The position numbers and the translations under genes are program-made. DNA of 64,000 nucleotides from Rhodospirillales bacterium (lineage in GTDB: Bacteria; Pseudomonadota; Alphaproteobacteria; Acetobacterales; Acetobacteraceae): positions 1 through 64,000 of the forward strand of contig JAFKLG010000062.1 in assembly GCA_017304945.1 (NCBI GenBank), given 5' to 3'. This document shows positions 26,297 to 34,303 of the stretch, piece by piece (position 1 is the stretch's first letter; each line of letters opens with the position of its first letter). Under the pieces are notes generated by a model that was given only the letters and a program-made list of their open reading frames with translations, ran no database searches and was not told where the DNA came from.

Positions 26297-27498
26297 TGTC
26301 GGCGACGCCGCTCGCGGGGCTCAAGGTCCTGGAATTCAGCCACACCGTCATGGGCCCCACCGCCGGCCTAATCTTCGCGGAACTCGGCGCCGAGGTGACC
26401 AAGGTGGAGCCCGCGCCAAAGGGCGACCACACGCGCGGCCTGCACGGCTTCGCCTCCGGCTTCTTCGCCGCGTTCAACCGCAACAAGCGCAGCCTGGCGG
26501 TCGACCTGAAGCGGAAGGAAGGGCGCGAAGTGATCCAGCGCCTCGCCGCCACGACCGACGTGGTGATCGAGAATTACGGGCCCGGCACGATGGAGCGGCT
26601 GGGCTGCGGCTATGCCCAGCTCGCGCCGCACAACGACCGGCTGATCTATCTCGCGCTGAAGGGCTATCTCGCCGGCCCCTACGAACATCGGCCGGCGCTC
26701 GACGAGGTGGTGCAGTTCCAGACCGGCCTCGCCTACATGACGGGCCCGCCCGGCCAGCCGCTGCGCGCCGGCGCTTCGATCATCGACATCATGGGCGCGG
26801 TGTTCGGCGTGGTGGCGGCGCAGGCCGCGCTGCGCGAGCGGGAGCTGACCGGGAAAGGCCAACGCGTCAGCTCCGCCCTGTTCGAGAACGCCGCCTTCCT
26901 GATGAGCACGCACATGGCGGGCATCGCCGTGACCGGGGAGGACATGCCGCCGATGCCGGCGCGCCGCGGCGCCTGGGCGATCTACGAAGTGTTCCCGACC
27001 GCCGACGGCCAGCTGTTCATCGGCGTGACCAGCGATCAGCAATGGACCCGCTTCGTCGAGGAGTTCGGCCTGCAGCAGTTGGGCGACGACCCGCGGCTCG
27101 CGACCAACGTGATGCGCGTGCAGGAGCGCGCCTGGCTGATCCCCGCGCTGAAGGAGGTGATCGCGCCGTTGCCGCAGGCCGAGGTGGAGGCGCGCTGCGA
27201 ACGCGCCAACGTGTCCTGGGCCCGGGTCGGCACGCCGCGCGACCTGTTCGAGGACGCGCATCTGATGGCGACCGGCGGGCTGCTCGACGTGTGGATGTCG
27301 CGCATCGGGGGGGAGAACGGGGTGAAGACGCCGCTGCCCGCGCTGCCGATCGAGTTCGGCACCGAACGCTTCCGCCCCGGCATCCGCCGCCAGCCGCCGC
27401 GTCTCGGCGAACACAATGCGGAGGTGCTGGCGGAGGCCGGCTATTCCGCAGCCGATGTGGCGGCGCTCAGCGGCGCGGGCGTGCTGGCCGGCGGGTGA
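26296..27498 (+). CDS. CaiB/BaiF CoA-transferase
   Basis: A 400-residue class III CoA-transferase. The N-terminal PLAGLKVLEFSHTVMGPTAG, FAAFNRNKRSLAVDLKRKEG and IENYGPGTMERLGCGY segments are typical, and Asp164 in SIIDIMGAV is at the catalytic aspartate position. The start at 26296 shares one base with the lyase stop; the open frame reaches further upstream but inside the lyase gene. Coupling to the HMG-CoA-lyase-like enzyme suggests that it activates a branched or hydroxy dicarboxylic acid (an itaconate- or citramalate-type route is conceivable). Exact substrate unknown. Confidence 0.9.
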   Translation: MSATPLAGLKVLEFSHTVMGPTAGLIFAELGAEVTKVEPAPKGDHTRGLHGFASGFFAAFNRNKRSLAVDLKRKEGREVIQRLAATTDVVIENYGPGTMERLGCGYAQLAPHNDRLIYLALKGYLAGPYEHRPALDEVVQFQTGLAYMTGPPGQPLRAGASIIDIMGAVFGVVAAQAALRERELTGKGQRVSSALFENAAFLMSTHMAGIAVTGEDMPPMPARRGAWAIYEVFPTADGQLFIGVTSDQQWTRFVEEFGLQQLGDDPRLATNVMRVQERAWLIPALKEVIAPLPQAEVEARCERANVSWARVGTPRDLFEDAHLMATGGLLDVWMSRIGGENGVKTPLPALPIEFGTERFRPGIRRQPPRLGEHNAEVLAEAGYSAADVAALSGAGVLAGG

Positions 27499-27547
27499 AC
27501 CCGCCCGACCCGCCGTCGTTCTCCTCCCAGTCTGAGGAGACATGACG

Positions 27548-27748
27548 ATGGACGAACGCCCGACCCCGTCCGGCCAGCCGGCGGCAAACCCGTTGACCCC
27601 GACCGATCCCGCGAAGCGGCCCGGCCCCGATCGCCTGCCCGGCCGCCGCGATGCGCTGCCCGAGGGCGCGCTGGGCGGCATGCCGACGGATCCGACCGGG
27701 GACGAGAACCGCGAGCCGCCGCAGAACGCGCCGACCAAGCCCGCCTGA
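27548..27748 (+). CDS. Small Pro-rich, probably disordered protein
   Basis: A 66-residue polar protein rich in Pro, Gly, Asp and Arg without hydrophobic core, signal peptide or known motif; it is likely disordered. ATG 27548 (MDERPTPSG) is chosen over ATG 27542 because GAGGAG at 27534-27539 is 8 nt from the former and only 2 nt from the latter. Such short proteins are common and unannotated in this group. Function unknown; placed alone between the CoA-transferase and glycogen phosphorylase. Confidence 0.55.
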   Translation: MDERPTPSGQPAANPLTPTDPAKRPGPDRLPGRRDALPEGALGGMPTDPTGDENREPPQNAPTKPA

Positions 27749-27932
27749 CCGTCTCCCGGCGCCCGCCCGGACGCCGCGCGGGCATGCGCCTCGGCGCAGC
27801 GCGTCACCGCGGCCGCGCCTCGGTCGAGAGGCGTGACAAGACCCCGCTCCCGGGTGCAGGTTGCCCGCCGGCAGCGCACCGATGCGCATGCCCGCGGGGC
27901 GCGCGGCCGCGCCAACCACCGGACGAGCGGCG

Positions 27933-30419
27933 ATGAGCGGACCAGGAGCCCCTGCACCCGACCAGGATCTGCTGACGCGCTACGGCTGCGGGCCGATCCC
28001 CTTCTCCGGGCATAGCGATGCCCTGTACGAACGTCATCTGCTGTTCGACGCGGTCATGGCACCGGAGGCTGCCGGCCCGCGCGAGCGGTTCGAGGCCGCT
28101 GCCCGCGCCGTGCGCGACGTGCTGTCGCAGCGCTGGATCCTGACCAACACCACCTACGACCGGCAAAACCCGAAGCGGATCTACTATCTGTCGATGGAGT
28201 TCCTGATCGGCCGGTCGCTGTCGAACAACATCAACAACCTCCTGCTCACGCCGTTTGCACGGGACCTCGCCCTCCACCTCCGCGTCGACCCGGCAGTGGT
28301 CCTGGAGCAGGAGCCAGATGCCGGCCTGGGCAATGGCGGCCTCGGCCGGCTCGCCGCCTGCTTCCTCGAGTCGATGGCGACCCTGCAGCTTCCGGCAATG
28401 GGATACGGGCTGCGCTACGAGTACGGGATGTTCCGGCAGACCATCGCGGATGGCTGGCAGCACGAAGAACCCGACAACTGGCTGCGGCGTCAGGACCCGT
28501 GGGAGGTGGCACGGCCCGATCAGGCGGTAACGGTCAAGCTGGACTTCTCCTTCCGGGTTCAGAATGGGCGCCTGACCCCCGTGCCCGGCGGTTCGGCCGC
28601 GCTGATCGGCATCCCGTACGACCGCCCGGTGGTCGGGTATGGCGGCAAGACGATCAACACGCTGCGGCTCTGGGCGGCGGCGGCGTCCGACTCCTTCGAT
28701 TTTCACGAATTCAGCAGCGGCGATTTCGTCGGAGCGCTGGCGGGCCGGCTCGCCGCCGAGTCGCTGACCCGGGTTCTCTACCCGGATGATTCCACCAGCA
28801 TCGGGCAGGGACTCCGCTTCGTGCAGGAGTATTTCCTGGTCGCCTGCTCGATCGGCGATCTCGTCCGCCGTTTCCGCAGCGGCAACGCCGACTGGGCCAC
28901 GCTGCCGGACAAGGTCGCCATCCAGCTCAACGATACGCATCCGGCGATGGCGGTCGCCGAACTGATGCGGATTCTGCTGGACGAGGCGCAGCTGGGATGG
29001 GACCAGGCCTGGGAGCTCACGCGCCGCACCCTGGCCTACACCAACCATACGCTGCTGCCGGAAGCGTTGGAGAAATGGCCGGTCGCCTGGTTCGAGATCC
29101 TGCTGCCGCGCCATCTCGCGATCATCTACGAGATCAACGAGCGTTTCCTCGCCGAGGTTCGCACCCGCTATCCCGGGGACGAGGATCGGGTCCGGCGCAT
29201 GAGTCTGGCCGAGGAGGGCCAGGTGCGGCGGATCCGCATGGCGCATCTCGCGATCGTCGGTGCGCACAGCGTGAATGGCGTTTCCGCGATCCACACCAAG
29301 CTGCTGCGCAGCACCACGGTGCGCGACCTGGCCGAGATGTTCCCGGAGCGGTTCAGCAACAAGACGAACGGCGTCACGCCGCGGCGCTGGCTGCAAGTGG
29401 CCAATCCCGCGCTGGCGCGTGTGGTGACCGGCGCGATCGGGGACGACTGGGTGACCGACCTCACCCAGCTGCGGAGGATCGGCACGCTCGCCGGCGACCC
29501 AGCCTTCCAGGACTCGTTCCATCGCGCCAAGCACGACGCGAAGGTGCGGTTCGCCCGGTGGCTCGCCGCCGCCACCGGCCAGGTGGTCGATCCCGCCACG
29601 ATCTTCGATTGCCAGATCAAGCGGATCCACGAATACAAGCGGCAACTGCTCAACGCGCTGCGCATCGTCGTGCTGTACCAGCGGCTGCGGCAGGATCCCG
29701 CGCTGCCGCTGGCCCCGCGCACGTTCTTCTTCGCCGGCAAGGCAGCGCCCGCCTATCGGCTCGCGAAGCTGATCATCAAGTTCATCAACAACCTGGCCGC
29801 CACGATCGACGGCGACCCGCTGGTGCGGGAGCGGCTCAAGGTCGTGTTCCTGCCCGACTACTCGGTGTCGCTCGCCGAACGCCTGATCCCGGCGGCCGAG
29901 GTCTCCAACCAGATCTCGACGGCGGGGTACGAGGCGAGCGGCACCAGCAACATGAAGTTCATGATGAACGGGGCCTTGACCATCGGCACGCGCGACGGGG
30001 CGACGATCGAGATGGCCGAACAGGCCGGCGAGGAGAACCTGTTCCTGTTCGGCCTCACCGCCGACCAGGTGACCGAGACGCGTGGCTGGTACGACCCGCA
30101 CTGGCATTATGAGCACGAAGCGGAAACACGCGCGGCGCTGGACCTGATCTTCTCCGATCATTTCAGCCGATACGAACCTGGCCTCTTCGCCCCGCTGCGG
30201 GACGCGTTGCTGACGCAGGGCGACCGCTACATGAACCTCGCGGACCTGAGGTCCTATCTCGAGGCGGACCAGCGGCTCACCGCGTTGTACGCAAATCGCG
30301 CTGCCTGGACACGCATGGCCATCCTGAACGTCGCCGCGTCGGGCACATTCTCCAGCGACCACGTGATCACGCAGTATGCGACGGAGATCTGGGGCGCCGT
30401 CCCCTGCCCCGTGCCGTGA
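27933..30419 (+). CDS. glgP: Glycogen/starch/alpha-glucan phosphorylase
   Basis: Releases glucose 1-phosphate from alpha-1,4-glucan chains, in the cytosol. The 828 residues match the long PLP-dependent family: RIYYLSMEFLIGRSLSNN, EQEPDAGLGNGGLGRLAACFLES, VAIQLNDTHPAM, ERFSNKTNGVTPRRWL, KRIHEYKRQLLN and, near the C-terminus, EASGTSNMKFMMNGALTIGT with the PLP-binding Lys. MSGPGAPAPDQD at 27933 is taken as start; two Met codons upstream belong to a low-complexity stretch. It stands alone, although the debranching enzyme is 4 kb upstream; other glg genes are not in the window. Confidence 0.96.
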   Translation: MSGPGAPAPDQDLLTRYGCGPIPFSGHSDALYERHLLFDAVMAPEAAGPRERFEAAARAVRDVLSQRWILTNTTYDRQNPKRIYYLSMEFLIGRSLSNNINNLLLTPFARDLALHLRVDPAVVLEQEPDAGLGNGGLGRLAACFLESMATLQLPAMGYGLRYEYGMFRQTIADGWQHEEPDNWLRRQDPWEVARPDQAVTVKLDFSFRVQNGRLTPVPGGSAALIGIPYDRPVVGYGGKTINTLRLWAAAASDSFDFHEFSSGDFVGALAGRLAAESLTRVLYPDDSTSIGQGLRFVQEYFLVACSIGDLVRRFRSGNADWATLPDKVAIQLNDTHPAMAVAELMRILLDEAQLGWDQAWELTRRTLAYTNHTLLPEALEKWPVAWFEILLPRHLAIIYEINERFLAEVRTRYPGDEDRVRRMSLAEEGQVRRIRMAHLAIVGAHSVNGVSAIHTKLLRSTTVRDLAEMFPERFSNKTNGVTPRRWLQVANPALARVVTGAIGDDWVTDLTQLRRIGTLAGDPAFQDSFHRAKHDAKVRFARWLAAATGQVVDPATIFDCQIKRIHEYKRQLLNALRIVVLYQRLRQDPALPLAPRTFFFAGKAAPAYRLAKLIIKFINNLAATIDGDPLVRERLKVVFLPDYSVSLAERLIPAAEVSNQISTAGYEASGTSNMKFMMNGALTIGTRDGATIEMAEQAGEENLFLFGLTADQVTETRGWYDPHWHYEHEAETRAALDLIFSDHFSRYEPGLFAPLRDALLTQGDRYMNLADLRSYLEADQRLTALYANRAAWTRMAILNVAASGTFSSDHVITQYATEIWGAVPCPVP

Positions 30420-30438
30420 GCCCCGCGCGGAAGGCACA

Positions 30439-30465
30439 CGGCCGGGAGGTGCTCCCGCCCGGCCG
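30439..30465. terminator. Hairpin between convergent genes
   Basis: CGGCCGGG (30439-30446) pairs with CCCGGCCG (30458-30465), loop 11 nt, in the 64-bp gap between glgP and the NIPSNAP gene. A competing GGGAG/CTCCC pairing exists in the loop. No U-tract. Confidence 0.45.
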
Positions 30466-30483
30466 CGCCGCCTGCCGCCGCGC

Positions 30484-30807
30484 CTACCGCACGGTCGATT
30501 TCGGCGTCGGCACCATCCGGGTGACCACGATCGCCGATCGATCGAGATGCTCCGGCACGCGCGGCGCGATCTGCGTCTTCCAGAACTCGCTCTCGTACAC
30601 CGCCTTGTAGAGCGCCTCGCGCTCCGCCTCGCTCTCGAAACGGCGGAGCCAGATATACACGGACGGGTCCGTCTCGCCCTGGAAGCTGCCGCAGATCACC
30701 ATGCCCTTGGACACCTGGAAGGGGATGATCTCCTCCTCCATGATCCGTACCCAGCTCTCGAGCTTGCCGGGCAGCACCTTGTATTGGCGCAGTTCATAGA
30801 ACGCCAT
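30484..30807 (-). CDS. NIPSNAP family protein
   Basis: A 107-residue dimeric alpha-beta barrel protein (NIPSNAP, PF07978) beginning MAFYELRQYKVLPGKLESWV, with CGSFQGETDPSVYIWLRRFESEAERE in the middle. The biochemical role of these small bacterial proteins is unknown; they often neighbour oxidoreductases. The start at 30807 is preceded by GGGAGGG. The reading frame stays open far upstream, but that part runs antisense to the regulator gene and is not coding. Single gene, divergent from the regulator. Confidence 0.88.
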   Translation of the reverse strand: MAFYELRQYKVLPGKLESWVRIMEEEIIPFQVSKGMVICGSFQGETDPSVYIWLRRFESEAEREALYKAVYESEFWKTQIAPRVPEHLDRSAIVVTRMVPTPKSTVR

Positions 30808-30996
30808 CGATCCCTCCCTTATTGTGGTCACGCCTGTTGCGGTCGCGACTCTGGCGCGATGCCGCCCGCCTGTCGAGGCACGCACCACACTACCGGTGGC
30901 AGGCGTCGGACGCCGGCGATCCGCGAGTCGACTTGAGCCACGCGAATCAGGTAAGCCGGTCCCCAGTCGACTGCGGAACGTGTAGAGGCCGTCAAG

Positions 30997-32397
30997 ATGG
31001 CGCGCACCCTGATCGGCCGGACGGTCCGGCGCCTGCGCACCGAACGCGGCCTCTCCCAAAACGCGCTCGCCGCGCGGCTCGGCATCTCCGCCAGCTACCT
31101 CAACCTGATCGAGCACGACCAGCGCGCCGTCACCGCCTCGCTGCTGATCAAGCTGGCCGAGACGCTCAACGTCGACCTGCGCGAACTCTCGGGCAGCCAG
31201 GAGCGCCAGCTCGAAGTCGGCCTGCGCGAAGCCCTCGGCGACCCCCTGCTCGGGGCGGAAACCGTGCCTGAGACCGAACTCGAGGCGCTGGTCGGCAGCA
31301 GCCCCAACGCCGCCCGCGCCGTGCTGGCGCTCTACCGCGCTTGGCGGGTCGCGCGCGAGGACGCGGGCGGCATCGCCCTGCCCTCCGGCCGGCGCATCCT
31401 GCTGCCGAACGAGGAAGCCCGCGACCTGTTCGACGATCGCGCCAACCACTTCCCGGCGCTGGAAAGCGCCGCCGAGACCCTGGCCGCGCAACTCGCCGCC
31501 GACAGTCCCGCCGAGATGAACCACGCAATCGCCGAACGCCTGCGCCGCGTGCACGAGGTGCGGGTCAGCGTCGGCGCGCTCGACGGCGCGCTGCGCCGCT
31601 ACGACCCGGCGACCCGCAGCCTCGCGCTGTCCGAGACGCTGCCGCGCGAGAGCCGCGGCTTCCACATGGCGTTCCAGCTCGCCTTGCTGGAAGCGCGCGA
31701 GGCGGTGGAGGCGGAGCTGCAGGCCGCCAATCCTTCCAGCCAGGAAGCCGCGATGTTGATCCGCATCGGGCTGCTGAACTACGTGGCCGGCGCGCTGCTG
31801 ATGCCCTACGACGCGTTCCTGGCCGGTGCCCACGACCTGCGCCACGACATGGAAGCGGTGGCGGCCCGGTTCGGCGTGTCCTACGAGCAGGCCTGCCACC
31901 GGCTGTCCACGCTGCAGCGCCCAGGCGCGCGGGGCGTGCCGTTCTTCTTCCTGCGCGTCGATCCGGCGGGCAACGTCTCCAAGCGCTTCTCCGCCGCCGG
32001 GTTCCCGTTCGCACGCTATGGCGGCTCCTGCCCGCGCTGGGTGGTGCACACCGCCTTCGCGCAGCCGGGGTCGGTGCAGGTGCAAGTGGCCGAACTGCCG
32101 GACGGCGCCGCCTATCTGTGCTTCGCCCGCGCCGAAGCCCGCTCCGCGACGCGCTGGGGCGAGCCCCGGCCGATGCATGTCGTCGCCATGGGGTGCGCCC
32201 TGACCCATGCGGGGGAGGTCGCCTATGCTGACGGGCTCGACCTCGAGCGCGCGCGGGTCGGGATCGGGCTGTCGTGCCGGCTGTGCGACCGCCCCGACTG
32301 CCGCAGCCGCGCGTTCCCGCCGCTGGAGCACCGGCTGTCGCTCGACCCGCTCACCGCGGGCGCGACACCGTACCGGTTCGAGACCAAGCGGCGCTAG
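30997..32397 (+). CDS. XRE family regulator with short-chain acyl-CoA regulator domain
   Basis: A 466-residue DNA-binding regulator of the RamB/MccR type, which senses acyl-CoA metabolites and controls acetate, propionate or glyoxylate genes in other bacteria. Residues 1-70 are a Cro/CI helix-turn-helix (RRLRTERGLSQNALAARLGISASYLNLIEHDQRAV). The middle (about 160-300) is ImmA/IrrE-like but I see no HExxH zinc-protease motif. The C-terminal third (GCALTHAGEVAYADGLDL, SCRLCDRPDCRSRAFPP) has three Cys in a DUF2083-type domain that may bind metal. Its target genes are unknown; the CoA-metabolism genes in this window are candidates. Confidence 0.88.
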   Translation: MARTLIGRTVRRLRTERGLSQNALAARLGISASYLNLIEHDQRAVTASLLIKLAETLNVDLRELSGSQERQLEVGLREALGDPLLGAETVPETELEALVGSSPNAARAVLALYRAWRVAREDAGGIALPSGRRILLPNEEARDLFDDRANHFPALESAAETLAAQLAADSPAEMNHAIAERLRRVHEVRVSVGALDGALRRYDPATRSLALSETLPRESRGFHMAFQLALLEAREAVEAELQAANPSSQEAAMLIRIGLLNYVAGALLMPYDAFLAGAHDLRHDMEAVAARFGVSYEQACHRLSTLQRPGARGVPFFFLRVDPAGNVSKRFSAAGFPFARYGGSCPRWVVHTAFAQPGSVQVQVAELPDGAAYLCFARAEARSATRWGEPRPMHVVAMGCALTHAGEVAYADGLDLERARVGIGLSCRLCDRPDCRSRAFPPLEHRLSLDPLTAGATPYRFETKRR

Positions 32398-32435
32398 AGC
32401 CTGTCCGGCTCACGTTCGCTCGCCGGCAGGCTCTA
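32395..32435 (+). terminator. Strong hairpin overlapping the regulator stop codon
   Basis: TAGAGCCTG then CCGGC (32395-32409, one bulged T) pairs with GCCGG then CAGGCTCTA (32422-32435), a 14-bp stem around a 12-nt loop. It includes the TAG stop codon. CAGCTTGTTT follows, a weak T-rich tail. The repeat of CTCTAG near 32492 suggests it may also be a mobile intergenic palindrome. Confidence 0.45.
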
Positions 32436-32668
32436 GCAGCTTGTTTGATCGCCTGATTCACGGCTCCGGCGAACACACCTCCGCCGATCACGCTCTAGCG
32501 GGGCGGTCCGGCGCCTCAGCCCCCCGCACGCTTCGGTCCGACGCGCGCACGTTTCTCGTCCCATTGTGAGCCTTCGGCCGCCGCGCCGCGGCAACCTGCG
32601 ACGGTCCGCCCGAGTTGGCCTTCCGAAGGCCGGGGACACCGCCCCGTCCCCGCCAACCTGGAGCCCGC

Positions 32669-33685
32669 ATGCCCCCCGACGATCCCGACGCCTCCCGTCG
32701 TACCCTCATGGGCGGCCTGTCCGCCGGCCTGTTCGCCGCGCTTGCCACGCCGGCCGTCGCACAATCCGTGGCGCCGCCCGCAACCGCTCCGGTGAGTGAC
32801 GGGCCGCGCCTCAGCGACCCGCGCAACGCCTATCCGCGCCCGCCCTTCCCGGCCCAGCAGCAGGATCCGCCCGGCCTCGCCGGCGCGATGGACCCGCGTC
32901 CGGATCATGGCGAGCAGAGCTATCGCGGCAGCCGCAAGCTGGTCGGCCGCAAGGCGCTGATCACCGGCGGCGATTCCGGCATTGGCCGGGCCGCCGCGAT
33001 CGCCTTCGCGCGCGAGGGCGCGGACGTGGCGTTCAACTACCTGCCAGTCGAGGAGCCGGATGCACGTGAGGTGGTGCGCCTGATCGAGGATGCAGGCCGC
33101 AAGGCGATCCCGTTGCCTGGCGACATTCGCGACGAGGCGTTCTGCACCAAGCTGGTGGCCGACGCGGCGCAGGCGATGGGCGGGCTGGATATCCTGGTCA
33201 ACAACGCCGCCAAGCAACGATCTGTCGATCACCTGCAGGACATCACGACCGAGCAGTTCGACGCGGTGTTCAAGACGAACGTGTATGCGATGTTCTGGAT
33301 CACCAAGGCGGCGCTCGCGCATTTGCCGCCGGGGGCGACGATCATCAACACGAGTTCGGTGAACGCCTACGATCCCAGCCCGAACATCGTCGACTACGCG
33401 ATGACCAAGGGCGCGATCATGATCTTCACCAAGGCGATGGCGAAGCAGCTCGCGCCGCAGGGGATCCGGGTCAACGCCGTCGCGCCGGGACCGATCTGGA
33501 CGCCGCTGCAACCGAGTGGCGGGCAGTCGCCCGACAAGCTGCCGAAATTCGGGGCGGACACCCCGCTGGGCCGGCCTGGCCAGCCGGCGGAACTCGCCGG
33601 CATCTACGTGCTGCTGGCGTCGCCGGATTCGAGCTTCGCGACTGGGCAGGTCTATGGCGCGGTGGGCGGGCGCGGCGGCCCGTAG
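32669..33685 (+). CDS. SDR oxidoreductase with Tat-like signal
   Basis: A 338-residue short-chain dehydrogenase of the YhdF/YdaD type. The NAD(P) site is ALITGGDSGIGRAAAIA, the structural LVNNAA follows, and catalysis uses the Ser in NTSSVNAY and YAMTK (Tyr and Lys). Ahead of the enzyme are about 85 extra residues: SRRTLMGGLSAGLFAALATPAVAQ looks like a twin-arginine signal, then a Pro-rich linker. This would place an NADP-dependent enzyme in the periplasm with cofactor loaded before export. ATG 32669 is chosen because it directly precedes the signal. Substrate unknown. Confidence 0.85.
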   Translation: MPPDDPDASRRTLMGGLSAGLFAALATPAVAQSVAPPATAPVSDGPRLSDPRNAYPRPPFPAQQQDPPGLAGAMDPRPDHGEQSYRGSRKLVGRKALITGGDSGIGRAAAIAFAREGADVAFNYLPVEEPDAREVVRLIEDAGRKAIPLPGDIRDEAFCTKLVADAAQAMGGLDILVNNAAKQRSVDHLQDITTEQFDAVFKTNVYAMFWITKAALAHLPPGATIINTSSVNAYDPSPNIVDYAMTKGAIMIFTKAMAKQLAPQGIRVNAVAPGPIWTPLQPSGGQSPDKLPKFGADTPLGRPGQPAELAGIYVLLASPDSSFATGQVYGAVGGRGGP

Positions 33686-33729
33686 CGGGTCGCCCGTCGG
33701 CGATCGCGGACGGGACCCGATCGCTTCAT

Positions 33730-33761
33730 CCTCGAGGGCTACGTCTCCGGCGCCCTCGAGG
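33730..33761. terminator. Bidirectional hairpin between convergent genes
   Basis: CCTCGAGGGC (33730-33739) pairs with GCCCTCGAGG (33752-33761), a perfect 10-bp stem with a 12-nt loop, between the SDR and cupin stop codons. No U-tract. Confidence 0.5.
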
Positions 33762-33796
33762 CTTGGCTCGCTGGCGAGGCGCGCGAGCGCGAGAGG

Positions 33797-34303
33797 TCAG
33801 CGCGCCTCGGCCCAGAGCCGGCGGAGCGCCCCGTGTTCCCCGCCGACCGGATCGGCGGCCGGCATCGGCACCGCGGCGATCGCGCGAACCACGGTCGGGT
33901 GCTCCTCGGGCGCGCCGCGATGCAGGTCGGGGTCGGGCGCGCCGGCGGGATAGCCGCCCACCACCAGCAGGTCGTCCGTTTGGCTGCGGCGGCAGTGACC
34001 GACCCCGGCCGGCAGCACCACCACGTCCCCCGCCTGCACGCGCAGCACCGGGCCGGTCGGACCGCCGAACTGTACCTCGACGGCGCCGGCGGCGATGCCC
34101 AGCACCTCGTGGGCGTTGGCGTGGAAATGGTGGAACGGGTAGACGCCGTTGCGCCAGGCCGGCGGCCAGGCATGCGCGGCGAACAGCCGCTCGATGGCCG
34201 ACGGATCGGCGGGCACCGCCCCCCGATAGACCAGCAGCGGCAGCGAGGAGTTCGGGATCGCCCCGTCATCGGACAGGTGGAAAGTCTCCGGCTCCGGCAT
34301 CAT
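33797..34303 (-). CDS. Cupin-domain protein
   Basis: A 168-residue single-domain cupin. The metal-binding first motif is readable as FHHFHANAHEVLGIAAG with several His and a Glu, and the second as GDVVVLPAGVGHC. It resembles uncharacterised YjlB-type cupins of alphaproteobacteria rather than a known enzyme. The ATG at 34303 overlaps the exonuclease stop codon as ATGA, so the two proteins are made from one transcript. The open frame continues upstream, but only as a shadow of the exonuclease gene. Confidence 0.85.
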   Translation of the reverse strand: MMPEPETFHLSDDGAIPNSSLPLLVYRGAVPADPSAIERLFAAHAWPPAWRNGVYPFHHFHANAHEVLGIAAGAVEVQFGGPTGPVLRVQAGDVVVLPAGVGHCRRSQTDDLLVVGGYPAGAPDPDLHRGAPEEHPTVVRAIAAVPMPAADPVGGEHGALRRLWAEAR

